DNA from: BRHc4a sp049325055
GTDB lineage: Bacteria; Bacillota; Desulfotomaculia; Desulfotomaculales; Desulfocucumaceae
Assembly: GCA_049325055.1 (NCBI GenBank)
Contig: JBMOPB010000014.1
Location: 1-12,501, forward strand
Length of the DNA: 12,501 nt
Reading direction: 5' to 3'
This document shows, in pieces, positions 1-5,071 of this stretch (position 1 is the stretch's first letter; every line of letters starts with the position of its first letter). A program made the translations under genes and the position numbers. The notes under the pieces were generated by a model, which was not told where the DNA came from, did not search any database, and saw only the letters and a program-made list of their open reading frames with translations.

Positions 1-141
1 GGAGGCCATTACATTGGGCAGCACTCCGGCCACCCCCCGCACGCCTCCGTTGAGGGAAAGCTCGCCTATAAAGGCGTACCGCCCGCAGGCGGCGGGGTCC
101 AGTTGTTCGGTGGCCGCCAGTATACCCTCTACAGATGACAA
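1..141 (-). CDS. comM: ComM/YifB-family Mg-chelatase-like AAA+ protein, N-terminally shortened, 3' end outside the window
   Basis: The minus strand reads GILAATEQLDP, then YAFIGELSLNGGVRG and VLPNVMAS. This matches the segment just before the AAA+ core of ComM/YifB proteins, where families read GILAA..Q......YAFLGELSL.G..R...GVLP. In ComM this segment normally sits about 90 residues from the N-terminus, after a GLP.F.IVGLPD region and a FDLPIA motif. Here neither is found upstream. The frame can start at a TTG (141-139) only five codons before GILAA, with a GGAGG (152-148) six bases away, so a shortened product could still be translated. Full-length ComM is a hexameric helicase-like factor linked to branch migration and natural transformation. 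The AAA+ domain would lie left of base 1 and cannot be judged. I read this as a 5'-truncated gene or pseudogene. The family call is firm; whether it is functional is unknown. Confidence 0.72.
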   Translation of the reverse strand, partial: MSSVEGILAATEQLDPAACGRYAFIGELSLNGGVRGVAGVLPNVMAS

Positions 142-196
142 AAAATACCTCCAAGGAATAATAAAACAGTAATTTATTTTGCATTGGAAATAATAG

Positions 197-218
197 AGCC
201 CTGCCAAAAGACAGGGCT
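197..218 (-). terminator. Hairpin terminator behind the small membrane protein gene
   Basis: AGCCCTG (197-203) pairs perfectly with CAGGGCT (212-218) across an 8-base loop. On the minus strand it lies 36 bases after the stop codon of the gene at 391-254 and before the comM fragment, so it would separate the two. The tract after the stem on the minus strand is only moderately U-rich (CTATTATTT). On the plus strand the stem is followed, ten bases later, by a run of nine T. Confidence 0.55.
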
Positions 219-253
219 TTAAAACCAAATTTTTTTTTGACGGTTTTAACCGG

Positions 254-391
254 CTATTCGCCCGGAGTTTTGTTTTTCATTGCATTTTTCACTCCCGAAT
301 AGACGGCCCAGTATATTACGAGACCCAGGACTGCCATGGGAATCAGCATCATTACCAGACTCCACAAGCCGAAGCCGTATCCGTACATCAT
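254..391 (-). CDS. Small single-pass membrane protein, 45 residues
   Basis: This short minus-strand frame starts at an ATG (391-389) preceded by AAGGGGG seven bases upstream, a good ribosome binding site. It encodes 45 residues: a Tyr/Gly/Phe-rich start (MMYGYGFGLW), one strongly hydrophobic segment (about residues 9-32, SLVMMLIPMAVLGLVIYWAV) and a short basic tail ending KNKTPGE. A second ATG follows directly and could also be used. The start resembles the N-terminus of small SHOCT-domain membrane proteins of Firmicutes, but no SHOCT domain follows. The alternative 60-residue frame through the same bases is highly charged, has no such ribosome binding site and looks like a shadow. The gene stands alone, with a hairpin downstream. 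Function is unknown; a role as a small membrane-protein modulator is only a guess. Confidence 0.62.
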   Translation of the reverse strand: MMYGYGFGLWSLVMMLIPMAVLGLVIYWAVYSGVKNAMKNKTPGE

Positions 392-596
392 TTTTTATCC
401 CCCTTTTATGATTTCTTTTCTTTAGCATACAACCCGGATGTTACGAAATATTCACGGCCATGTTACATTTTGGTCTCATCTTTACGGTTTTTAAAATTGC
501 TATTGGTGCAAAGTAATTCTAATAATGCCAAATATTAGCAAAGCAAATAATTCTTAACAAAAGATCGATGATAAAAGGGATAACCACTATTTACCT

Positions 597-625
597 TTGA
601 AATATATTATTTTTTCTTGTATAAT
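597..625 (+). promoter_or_regulatory. Sigma-A-type promoter of the SleB-like gene
   Basis: TTGAAA (597-602) and a perfect TATAAT (620-625) are separated by exactly 17 bases, in a very A+T-rich stretch. Transcription would start near 632, giving a leader of about 33 bases before the ATG at 665. The form is that of the housekeeping sigma factor, not of a forespore promoter. Confidence 0.7.
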
Positions 626-664
626 GCAAAAGGCCACGGTGGTCAACGAAAGGAGTTGAATGCT

Positions 665-1330
665 ATGGCTTTTTATTTTGCGAATGTTGCTGTCAGGTTG
701 AAAAAATCGGTTTTAGATCTCTCAGGTCGTATCAGGAGTATAATAAAGAGGGATAAGTGTTGTGGAAAAAGATTAGACGGCAGCATCACTCTGAAGGCCA
801 AAAAGAGTATGCTTGTTTTTGTTCTTGCAGCGGCTTTGGCGGCTTTGCCTGCTCAGACCGGGCCCATACCAGAGGAAGGCGGGGAGGGCTCAGTAAATAG
901 CCAGACTTCTTCTGTTGAGCGTGAGACCCACGGAGGGTACCGGTCCGGTAGTGACGTGGTGTCCCGTGGACGGATAAACAGAAATGACCGTTATTTAATG
1001 GCCAGGGTTATCGAGGGGGAGGCAGGAGGTGAAACCCTGGAGGGGAAGGTTGCTGTGGGGGCGGTAATATTGAACCGCACCAGAAGCGGGGATTTCCCCG
1101 GGGATGTCAGGGGTGTTGTCTACCAGCCATACGCATTTGAGGCGGTTGCGAACGGCCAGTACACGCGGCCGGTTTCCACAGAGTCACTGAGGGCCGCTGA
1201 TATGGCCATGGACGGCTGGGACCCGACGGGCGGGGCCCTGTACTACTGGAACCCGGCTACCGCCAGCAGTAAATGGGTCTGGCAGAGGCCGGTCACCATG
1301 AAGATTGGCAGGCATGTTTTCGCAAAATAA
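665..1330 (+). CDS. sleB: SleB-like spore cortex / cell wall hydrolase
   Basis: A 221-residue protein ending in a Hydrolase_2 (SleB-type) domain at about residues 107-221. It shows YLMARVIEGEAGGETLEGK, VAVGAVILNRTRSGDFP, then YQPYAFEAV and ALYYWNP. The glutamate in the GEA motif (about residue 119) corresponds to the catalytic acid of these lytic transglycosylases, which cleave spore-cortex peptidoglycan during germination; relatives act on vegetative wall. Residues 1-45 are basic and cytosolic-looking, 48-64 form one hydrophobic segment (MLVFVLAAALAALPA), and 65-106 is a linker. It is therefore anchored, or cleaved after Ala63 with an unusually long n-region. It lacks the N-terminal peptidoglycan-binding domain of classical SleB, so CwlJ- or YkvT-like is possible. 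I chose ATG 665 because AAAGGAG (649-655) precedes it by nine bases. The in-frame TTG at 617 overlaps the promoter's -10 box and cannot be the start. Confidence 0.85.
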   Translation: MAFYFANVAVRLKKSVLDLSGRIRSIIKRDKCCGKRLDGSITLKAKKSMLVFVLAAALAALPAQTGPIPEEGGEGSVNSQTSSVERETHGGYRSGSDVVSRGRINRNDRYLMARVIEGEAGGETLEGKVAVGAVILNRTRSGDFPGDVRGVVYQPYAFEAVANGQYTRPVSTESLRAADMAMDGWDPTGGALYYWNPATASSKWVWQRPVTMKIGRHVFAK

Positions 1331-1357
1331 TCCGGGTCAAATGGAAGTGGCGCGCTA

Positions 1358-1384
1358 AAGCCCCGGGAAACCCGCCCGGGGCTT
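1358..1384 (+). terminator. Strong GC hairpin after the SleB-like gene
   Basis: AAGCCCCGGG (1358-1367) pairs perfectly over ten bases with CCCGGGGCTT (1375-1384) around a 7-base loop, 27 bases after the stop codon. No T-run follows on either strand, so it may act as a weak terminator or as an mRNA 3'-end stabiliser. Confidence 0.55.
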
Positions 1385-1405
1385 AACAAGATATAGGAAA
1401 TTATG

Positions 1406-1536
1406 CTATCTTGCGGATATTTCCACACTCTTTTCGGTAATAACCGGGTTTACCATCACAACCGGTTTATCAATGTCTCGACGGAAACCTCGTAAAGCCT
1501 TGGATTGCCCAGTAAAAGTACTTCTCTGACCGGCAT
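1406..1536 (-). pseudogene. Remnant of a divergent peptide deformylase
   Basis: An ATG (1536-1534) with a GAGGGGGAG ribosome binding site opens the frame MPVREVLLLGNPRLYEVSVE and stops after 26 residues. The first 18 residues look like the start of a divergent peptide deformylase group (compare REILLLGDPRLYEVS). In another frame, the next bases read RDIDKPVVMVNPVITEKSVE before a stop at 1408-1406. This matches the later stretch of the same family (compare IDRPVVFINPVI). The bases between, about 45-55 codons that would carry the first metal motif (GAGRAIAAPQIG), are missing. So are the EGC.S and HE.DH metal-binding motifs that should follow. Deformylases remove the N-formyl group from new proteins; this copy cannot. 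It looks like an old gene with an internal deletion plus frameshift and a lost 3' end. Family assignment is from memory of motifs. Confidence 0.62.
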
Positions 1537-1599
1537 TTTCTCTCCCCCTCATTTTTCATCCACACTTTCACTGCTATTCTCCGGTTTTATGTGAATACC

Positions 1600-1648
1600 T
1601 TCGCCGGAAAGAAAAAAATAATGTAAACAGTAAGTCATTTCCGGCGAA
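1600..1648. repeat. Perfect 11-bp inverted repeat
   Basis: TTCGCCGGAAA (1600-1610) and TTTCCGGCGAA (1638-1648) are exact inverted copies, separated by 27 A-rich bases. It could be a hairpin or a two-site operator between the deformylase remnant and the PAS gene. No product or binding protein can be named. Confidence 0.5.
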
Positions 1649-1659
1649 TCCGCACAGGT

Positions 1660-1685
1660 GGGAACCTGGTATTATAAGGGTTCCC
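1660..1685 (+). terminator. Possible hairpin terminator in the gap before the PAS gene
   Basis: GGGAACC (1660-1666) pairs with GGTTCCC (1679-1685) over seven bases with a 12-base loop, followed by the T-rich tract ATTTATTTCTT. It would shield the downstream promoter from readthrough. No gene directly upstream clearly needs it. Confidence 0.4.
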
Positions 1686-1728
1686 ATTTATTTCTTCACC
1701 GGGCGGGGAGACGGATAAAGATTTGACG

Positions 1729-1758
1729 TTGCGGGGCTTGTCCGTAGGGAAGTATAAT
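1729..1758 (+). promoter_or_regulatory. Possible promoter of the PAS gene
   Basis: A perfect TATAAT (1753-1758) lies 62 bases before the PAS gene start. TTGCGG (1729-1734) stands 18 bases upstream of it as a fair -35 box. A better-looking TTGACG (1723-1728) is 24 bases away, too far for a standard spacer. Confidence 0.45.
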
Positions 1759-1819
1759 TATTTTAGTTTTCTGCGGCTGGTTAACAACCAGTCAGTCAAC
1801 CGGTGGGAGGTTATGCTTA

Positions 1820-2161
1820 ATGAATCCAGGAGATTGGATTAAAGAATTTCCGGGCGCCATAACCGTCTGTGACGCCGATGGAATCATTCTGGAAATGAAT
1901 GACAGGGCTTGTAGGATGTTTGAAAAAGCCGGGGGCAGGGATCTTACCGGCAAAAACGTACTGGACTGCCATCCCGAGGGGGCCCGGAAAAAGCTGGCAG
2001 CCATGCTTGAATCCAGGACTATGAACTGTTACACAATTGAAAAAAACGGGGTCAAAAAGCTGGTATACCAGTCTCCGTGGTATAAGGACGGAGAATACAT
2101 GGGCTTTGTTGAGATGGTGATGGAAGTGCCCTTTGAAATTCCTCACTTCATGAGGAAATAA
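1820..2161 (+). CDS. Standalone PAS-domain protein
   Basis: A 113-residue protein that is nearly all one PAS domain, with no output domain. It opens with a hydrophobic strand and FPGAITVCDADGIILEMN (residues 10-27), the usual PAS start. GKNVLDCHPEGARKKLAAML (43-62) follows; the LDCHP motif is typical of a clostridial/archaeal PAS group related to the PAS part of DUF438 proteins. The end is a beta region, VYQSPWYKDGEYMGFVEMVM. The ATG at 1820 has GGAGG (1806-1810) nine bases upstream. The ATG at 1814 is in another frame and stops after nine codons. PAS domains bind small ligands or cofactors or mediate protein contacts; the ligand here cannot be read from sequence, though Cys47-His48 in the DCHP motif are possible ligands. 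It lies near a chemotaxis receptor on the opposite strand, which hints at, but does not show, a signalling link. Confidence 0.8.
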   Translation: MNPGDWIKEFPGAITVCDADGIILEMNDRACRMFEKAGGRDLTGKNVLDCHPEGARKKLAAMLESRTMNCYTIEKNGVKKLVYQSPWYKDGEYMGFVEMVMEVPFEIPHFMRK

Positions 2162-2270
2162 TGTAAGCTGTCACCATAAAGGATACTGTAAGTCCCAGGG
2201 CCAGCCTGTATATCTTCGCCTGGTTTTCTTTAAATAACTGCTCAAAATCAGGTGTTTGAACCACGGACAA
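2148..2270 (-). pseudogene. Possible fragment of a sigma-70 (ECF-type) factor
   Basis: A minus-strand frame from TTG (2270-2268) to TGA (2150-2148) gives 40 residues. DFEQLFKENQAKIYRLALGLT resembles the first helix of sigma region 2 in ECF sigma factors (compare F.EL......RIYRLAL.LTG). It then diverges into hydrophobic sequence (VSFMVTAYIISS) and stops, with no DNA-binding regions. The last 14 bases overlap the 3' end of the PAS gene. There is only a weak AGGGAG upstream. The similarity covers about 20 residues, so a small membrane protein or coincidence remains possible. Confidence 0.3.
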
Positions 2271-2304
2271 ATCTTACCACTCTCCCTTCACGAAAATATT
2301 AAAA

Positions 2305-2328
2305 GCCATTGATTAAAAGATCAATGGC
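2305..2328 (-). terminator. Rho-independent terminator of the split chemotaxis operon
   Basis: GCCATTGAT and ATCAATGGC form a perfect 9-bp stem with a 6-base loop. Read on the minus strand, the stem is followed by the T-rich tract TTTTAATATTTT and lies 25 bases after the stop codon of the sensor half. This closes the two-gene minus-strand operon. Confidence 0.75.
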
Positions 2329-2352
2329 CGTGTTATCTGTTTTTTGCCGTTT

Positions 2353-3036
2353 TTAATTCTCTGAAAGGTCTCCTGTGGCAATCCTCCGGGCGGCGTCTCG
2401 AAGCGCCAGTACTGGCCGGATGAAGGTTCGCTGGACGTAAAACCATGCCCCAAGCGCGGCCAGAAGGTAAATTACCAGCCCGGTGTATATCAATGTCATG
2501 TTCCGTTTTACTGTGGCTGCGCTGGCAGTCTCGTACATACCGGTAATGGCGTCAAAACGCTTCAGCAGTTCCATGGAGCTGTTGTTCAGATCGGAAACCT
2601 CCAGCTTGTGCGAATCGGCCAGGTGCTGAACAGCCGACAAATATTCTGGCTTTACCTTTTGCCAGTACTGCCGGGCATCATTGAGGGCGGCCAGCACCTG
2701 TTCGTTGTCCGTGGGCTTGACATTCACCGTCCGTCCGCTTATATCCAGCTGCCCACCCTGAAGCAGCGCCTCCAGGGACTTCTCGAAGGCGGCTATGGTG
2801 TCGGCCTGGGCCTTGGCGTAAGATTGGTCCTTGGTTGCCATATAATTAAGGGTTTCTTTTGTCATCTTCTGGCTCAGCATGCGCTGCCGCCCTGCAACAT
2901 TCACGCTTACCGTGTCCTCCTGCTGAAGGCGGTTCATATTTACCACCAGATAAATCTCAAAAACAGTAATAACGGAAATTAGTATTACCGGTATCAGCAA
3001 CTTCCACCGAATGCTCATACCTGATAAAGCGCTCAT
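2353..3036 (-). CDS. Chemotaxis receptor sensor half: TM1, PilJ-type sensor, TM2, first HAMP helix; no signalling domain
   Basis: 227 residues matching the N-terminal half of a methyl-accepting chemotaxis protein. TM1 is at about 13-34. An extracytoplasmic helical domain follows, with AGRQRMLSQKM (48-58), a P-box-like motif shared by type IV pili MCP N-terminal (PilJ) and NarX-type sensors. TM2 is at 180-201. The first HAMP helix is RPVLALRDAARRIATGDLSE (207-226). The frame stops directly after DLSEN, in the HAMP connector, where an intact receptor would run on to its second helix and signalling hairpin. It is the second gene of its operon, 23 bases after the signalling half, with GAGGAG seven bases before the ATG. 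Alone it could bind a signal but has no CheA/CheW contact. It could work only by pairing with the separate signalling half or with another receptor. Confidence 0.85.
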   Translation of the reverse strand: MSALSGMSIRWKLLIPVILISVITVFEIYLVVNMNRLQQEDTVSVNVAGRQRMLSQKMTKETLNYMATKDQSYAKAQADTIAAFEKSLEALLQGGQLDISGRTVNVKPTDNEQVLAALNDARQYWQKVKPEYLSAVQHLADSHKLEVSDLNNSSMELLKRFDAITGMYETASAATVKRNMTLIYTGLVIYLLAALGAWFYVQRTFIRPVLALRDAARRIATGDLSEN

Positions 3037-3059
3037 ACCAACACTCCTCTACAACAACC

Positions 3060-3926
3060 TTATAGTTTAAAGCGTCCGGCCATCTCTTCCAGCTTTTTGG
3101 CCATGGCGGAAAGACTTGCCACGCTGCTGGCGGTCTCCTGCAGGGTTGCGCTCTGTTCTTCAGTGGAAGCGGCTATGTTCTGAACTGCTTCAGACACCTG
3201 GATGGTGGAGGTGGCAACGTCGCTGACCTGAACATCCACCTCTTCGACGCTGCTCAGTATCTCCCGAAACGCGGACGCCGCCTGTTTTGTGACGTTCAGT
3301 CCCTGGGCGGCCTCGTAGGCCGAACTCTGCATAATTTTTACGATATTCCCTATATTTTCCCTTATGGTACTTACCAGAGTACCTATTTCCTTGGTTGATG
3401 AGGCCGATTGCTCTGCCAGCCGGCGCACTTCTTCGGCAACCACTGCGAAACCCCGCCCCTGTTCACCTGCCCTGGCCGCCTCTATGGCGGCGTTTAAGGC
3501 CAGGAGGTTGGTCTGCTCGGCAATCCCTGTGATAAGGTTAAGTATTTTATTTATTTGTTCGGATATCTCGGCAAAGTGGTTAACCCTTTGAACAGCCTGT
3601 TGGGTTGCGTCATTTATCGCCTGTATCTGGTTGATCACCATGTCCATGCTCTTATTTCCCGACGATGCAAGTTCTGCTGCCCGGCTGGCAGTCATCCTGA
3701 CTGACTGAACGCGGTCTGCCACTTCGTCCATGCTGGATGAAATCTGAACAGCCGCGCTGGCGTTGGCCGTGGCCCCCTGGGATATCTGCTCCGTGATTGA
3801 TGAAAGCTGGTTGGCCATATCGGAGGCCTCGCCGGATTTTTCAGCCAGCTCTCCTATGAGTTGGCGCAAATTGCCCTGCATCTGTTTAAATGCGGTGGTC
3901 AGTTGGCCGATTTCATCCAGACTCAA
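3060..3926 (-). CDS. Chemotaxis receptor signalling half: second HAMP helix and cytoplasmic MCP domain, no membrane segment
   Basis: 288 residues starting exactly at the second HAMP helix (SLDEIGQLTTAFKQMQGNL, with the conserved DEIG) and running through a complete MCP signalling domain. The CheA/CheW-binding hairpin tip is plain at 133-171 (GIAEQTNLLALNAAIEAARA, GRGFAVVAEEVRRLAEQ). A likely methylation segment, STEEQSATLQE, lies at 254-264. There is no signal peptide or membrane helix, so it should be soluble. The TTG start (3926-3924) has a strong AGGGGTGAT ribosome binding site whose TGA is an in-frame stop three codons upstream, so the protein truly begins here. It is followed by the sensor half, in the reverse of the natural domain order. 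The pair would read as one normal receptor if the order were exchanged. No clear promoter was found upstream. Confidence 0.88.
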   Translation of the reverse strand: MSLDEIGQLTTAFKQMQGNLRQLIGELAEKSGEASDMANQLSSITEQISQGATANASAAVQISSSMDEVADRVQSVRMTASRAAELASSGNKSMDMVINQIQAINDATQQAVQRVNHFAEISEQINKILNLITGIAEQTNLLALNAAIEAARAGEQGRGFAVVAEEVRRLAEQSASSTKEIGTLVSTIRENIGNIVKIMQSSAYEAAQGLNVTKQAASAFREILSSVEEVDVQVSDVATSTIQVSEAVQNIAASTEEQSATLQETASSVASLSAMAKKLEEMAGRFKL

Positions 3927-4026
3927 ATAAAATCACCCCTGGTTATGGAGTATTTTGTCGTTATAAATAATTCCTTGTCGCTAAATATTTTCCTGCCATT
4001 ATTTTAGTTTTAAGAAATTTTTAAGA

Positions 4027-4057
4027 TTTAACAGTGTTTTTTCAATATTAAACAGTG
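4027..4057. repeat. Two 10-bp direct repeats spaced 21 bp
   Basis: TTTAACAGTG (4027-4036) and TTAAACAGTG (4048-4057) differ at one base and start 21 bp apart, about two helical turns. They lie between the divergent signalling-half gene and the coiled-coil gene. The layout suits a dimeric regulator on one face of the DNA; nothing else supports it. Confidence 0.35.
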
Positions 4058-4126
4058 GAGTGGCTAAATCACTATCGGGGAGGCGCTGGAATACATTGTA
4101 ACAAAAATTAATATCAGGGTGATATT

Positions 4127-4525
4127 ATGTCAAATACCGGCCTTAAAAATAATAATCCCGGCATTGAACATGCGGGGCATGAAAGGGCGGCGGGCTTTGT
4201 GGACTGGCAGCAAAAATATTTTGACAACCTTGAATTACAGTTGAAGGAGATTAAAGACGAGCTGCGTCAGAATGAGAACAGGGTATCCGCCCATATACGG
4301 GAGGCCATGCATAAGATTTACCTCCTGAGCAACGAAAGGCACAGGGAATACATCAATGTGAACGAAAGATGGGATCATTTGTTGGCGAGGGTGGACAAAA
4401 AGCAGGATGACCAGAACAAATGGGTACTGAGAACGGCCATCGCTCTTATACTGGGGGTTGCCAGCCTGGTGAGCACTGGTATTTACAGCCTTTATAAATT
4501 TTTTGATATTTTTATACGGCCATGA
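4127..4525 (+). CDS. Hypothetical coiled-coil protein with a C-terminal membrane anchor
   Basis: 132 residues, not recognised. Residues 1-25 are polar and His/Asn-rich. Residues 26-95 are highly charged and helix-forming (NLELQLKEIKDELRQNENRV, then KIYLLSNERHREYINVNERW), likely a coiled coil. A single hydrophobic segment at 100-125 follows KKQDDQNKWVLRT and ends near the C-terminus (KFFDIFIRP), so a tail-anchored membrane topology is likely. The layout resembles XhlA-type phage haemolysin/holin accessory proteins (helical stretch, then K-W-x-x-R-T and one membrane helix), but no phage genes are nearby and this is only a resemblance. The ATG has AGGGTGAT (4116-4123) just upstream. The gene converges on yraN with 27 bases between them and no obvious terminator. 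It is divergent from the split chemotaxis operon. Confidence 0.72.
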   Translation: MSNTGLKNNNPGIEHAGHERAAGFVDWQQKYFDNLELQLKEIKDELRQNENRVSAHIREAMHKIYLLSNERHREYINVNERWDHLLARVDKKQDDQNKWVLRTAIALILGVASLVSTGIYSLYKFFDIFIRP

Positions 4526-4552
4526 TAATGCGAGGTGAATTTATCTATACTT

Positions 4553-4915
4553 TTAAAATGCGTTGACGATGTGTTCCACCTTTGTCACTCTTCCCCCCGG
4601 CTCCCTGGTGACGGCCACCACGTCGAATCTTAAGGGTACGTCCCCCAGGTTGCGGAGTTTTGTGTAGTATTGCGCCAGCAGCCTCAGTTTCTGTATCTTT
4701 TTCCACCCCACGCTTTCCTGGGGAGTTCCGAAAGCGGTGCCGGTTACTGTCCTCACTTCTACAAAAACAAGGCAGTGGCAGTCCCGGGCAATTATATCAA
4801 GCTCCCCCAGCCTGCACCGGAAGTTCCTCTCCAGCACCCGCATACCTTTTTTTTTAATGTACTGTACGGCAGTTTCCTCACCGGACCGCCCCGTTGAGAT
4901 TCTTTTAAAGGTCAC
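4553..4915 (-). CDS. yraN: YraN-family (UPF0102) predicted endonuclease-like protein
   Basis: 120 residues, full length for the family. It starts with TGRSGEETAVQYIKKKGMRV (8-27) and continues LERNFRCRLGELDIIARD (28-45) and LVFVEVRT (49-56). The E14, D40 and E53-x-R55 residues match the restriction-endonuclease-like fold of UPF0102 proteins, with the usual EVK/EVR variant as R. The exact substrate is not established for most members; links to DNA processing and recombination are proposed. I use the GTG start at 4915 because it places the conserved GR.GEE region at the usual distance. There is no ATG between it and the upstream in-frame stop, and the ribosome binding site is weak. In many bacteria yraN lies between rnhB and comM. 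Here comM-like sequence lies on the same strand about 4.4 kb further on, so the pair seems to have been separated. It diverges from recJ. Confidence 0.88.
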   Translation of the reverse strand: MTFKRISTGRSGEETAVQYIKKKGMRVLERNFRCRLGELDIIARDCHCLVFVEVRTVTGTAFGTPQESVGWKKIQKLRLLAQYYTKLRNLGDVPLRFDVVAVTREPGGRVTKVEHIVNAF

Positions 4916-5008
4916 ATTACCAGCCCATTTCCCGAAATGCTAATTCTATATTCTTCACCTTAACGTGCAATCCTTTATTGGCACGGCAAATACAGTATAT
5001 GTGTCCGG

Positions 5009-5038
5009 TTTACAGGTTAACGGGCCAAGGTATATAAT
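5009..5038 (+). promoter_or_regulatory. Likely promoter of the recJ-rel-dtd cluster
   Basis: TTTACA (5009-5014) and a perfect TATAAT (5033-5038) are 18 bases apart. Transcription would start near 5045, about 27 bases before the recJ ATG. The next three genes follow on the same strand without a convincing terminator between them. Confidence 0.62.
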
Positions 5039-5071
5039 CTTGAATAACGTAATTTATGTACCGGGGGAAAA

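Noticed and set aside
246..428. 60-residue minus-strand frame
   Set aside because: It overlaps the better 45-residue membrane protein frame, has no good ribosome binding site and gives a random, highly charged product.
617..664. Longer N-terminus of the SleB-like protein from a TTG at 617
   Set aside because: The TTG overlaps the -10 box TATAAT, so it would lie upstream of the transcript start; ATG 665 has an AAAGGAG site.
1621..1700. Riboswitch or c-di-GMP aptamer upstream of the PAS gene
   Set aside because: Only simple hairpins are visible; no conserved aptamer core could be recognised.
2353..3926. Simple frameshift or sequencing error splitting one receptor gene
   Set aside because: A frameshift would leave the sensor half upstream of the signalling half; here the order is reversed and each half has its own ribosome binding site.
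4660..4943. Three plus-strand frames across yraN
   Set aside because: They lie antisense to yraN, which has clear family motifs; their translations are low in structure and Pro/Ser-rich.
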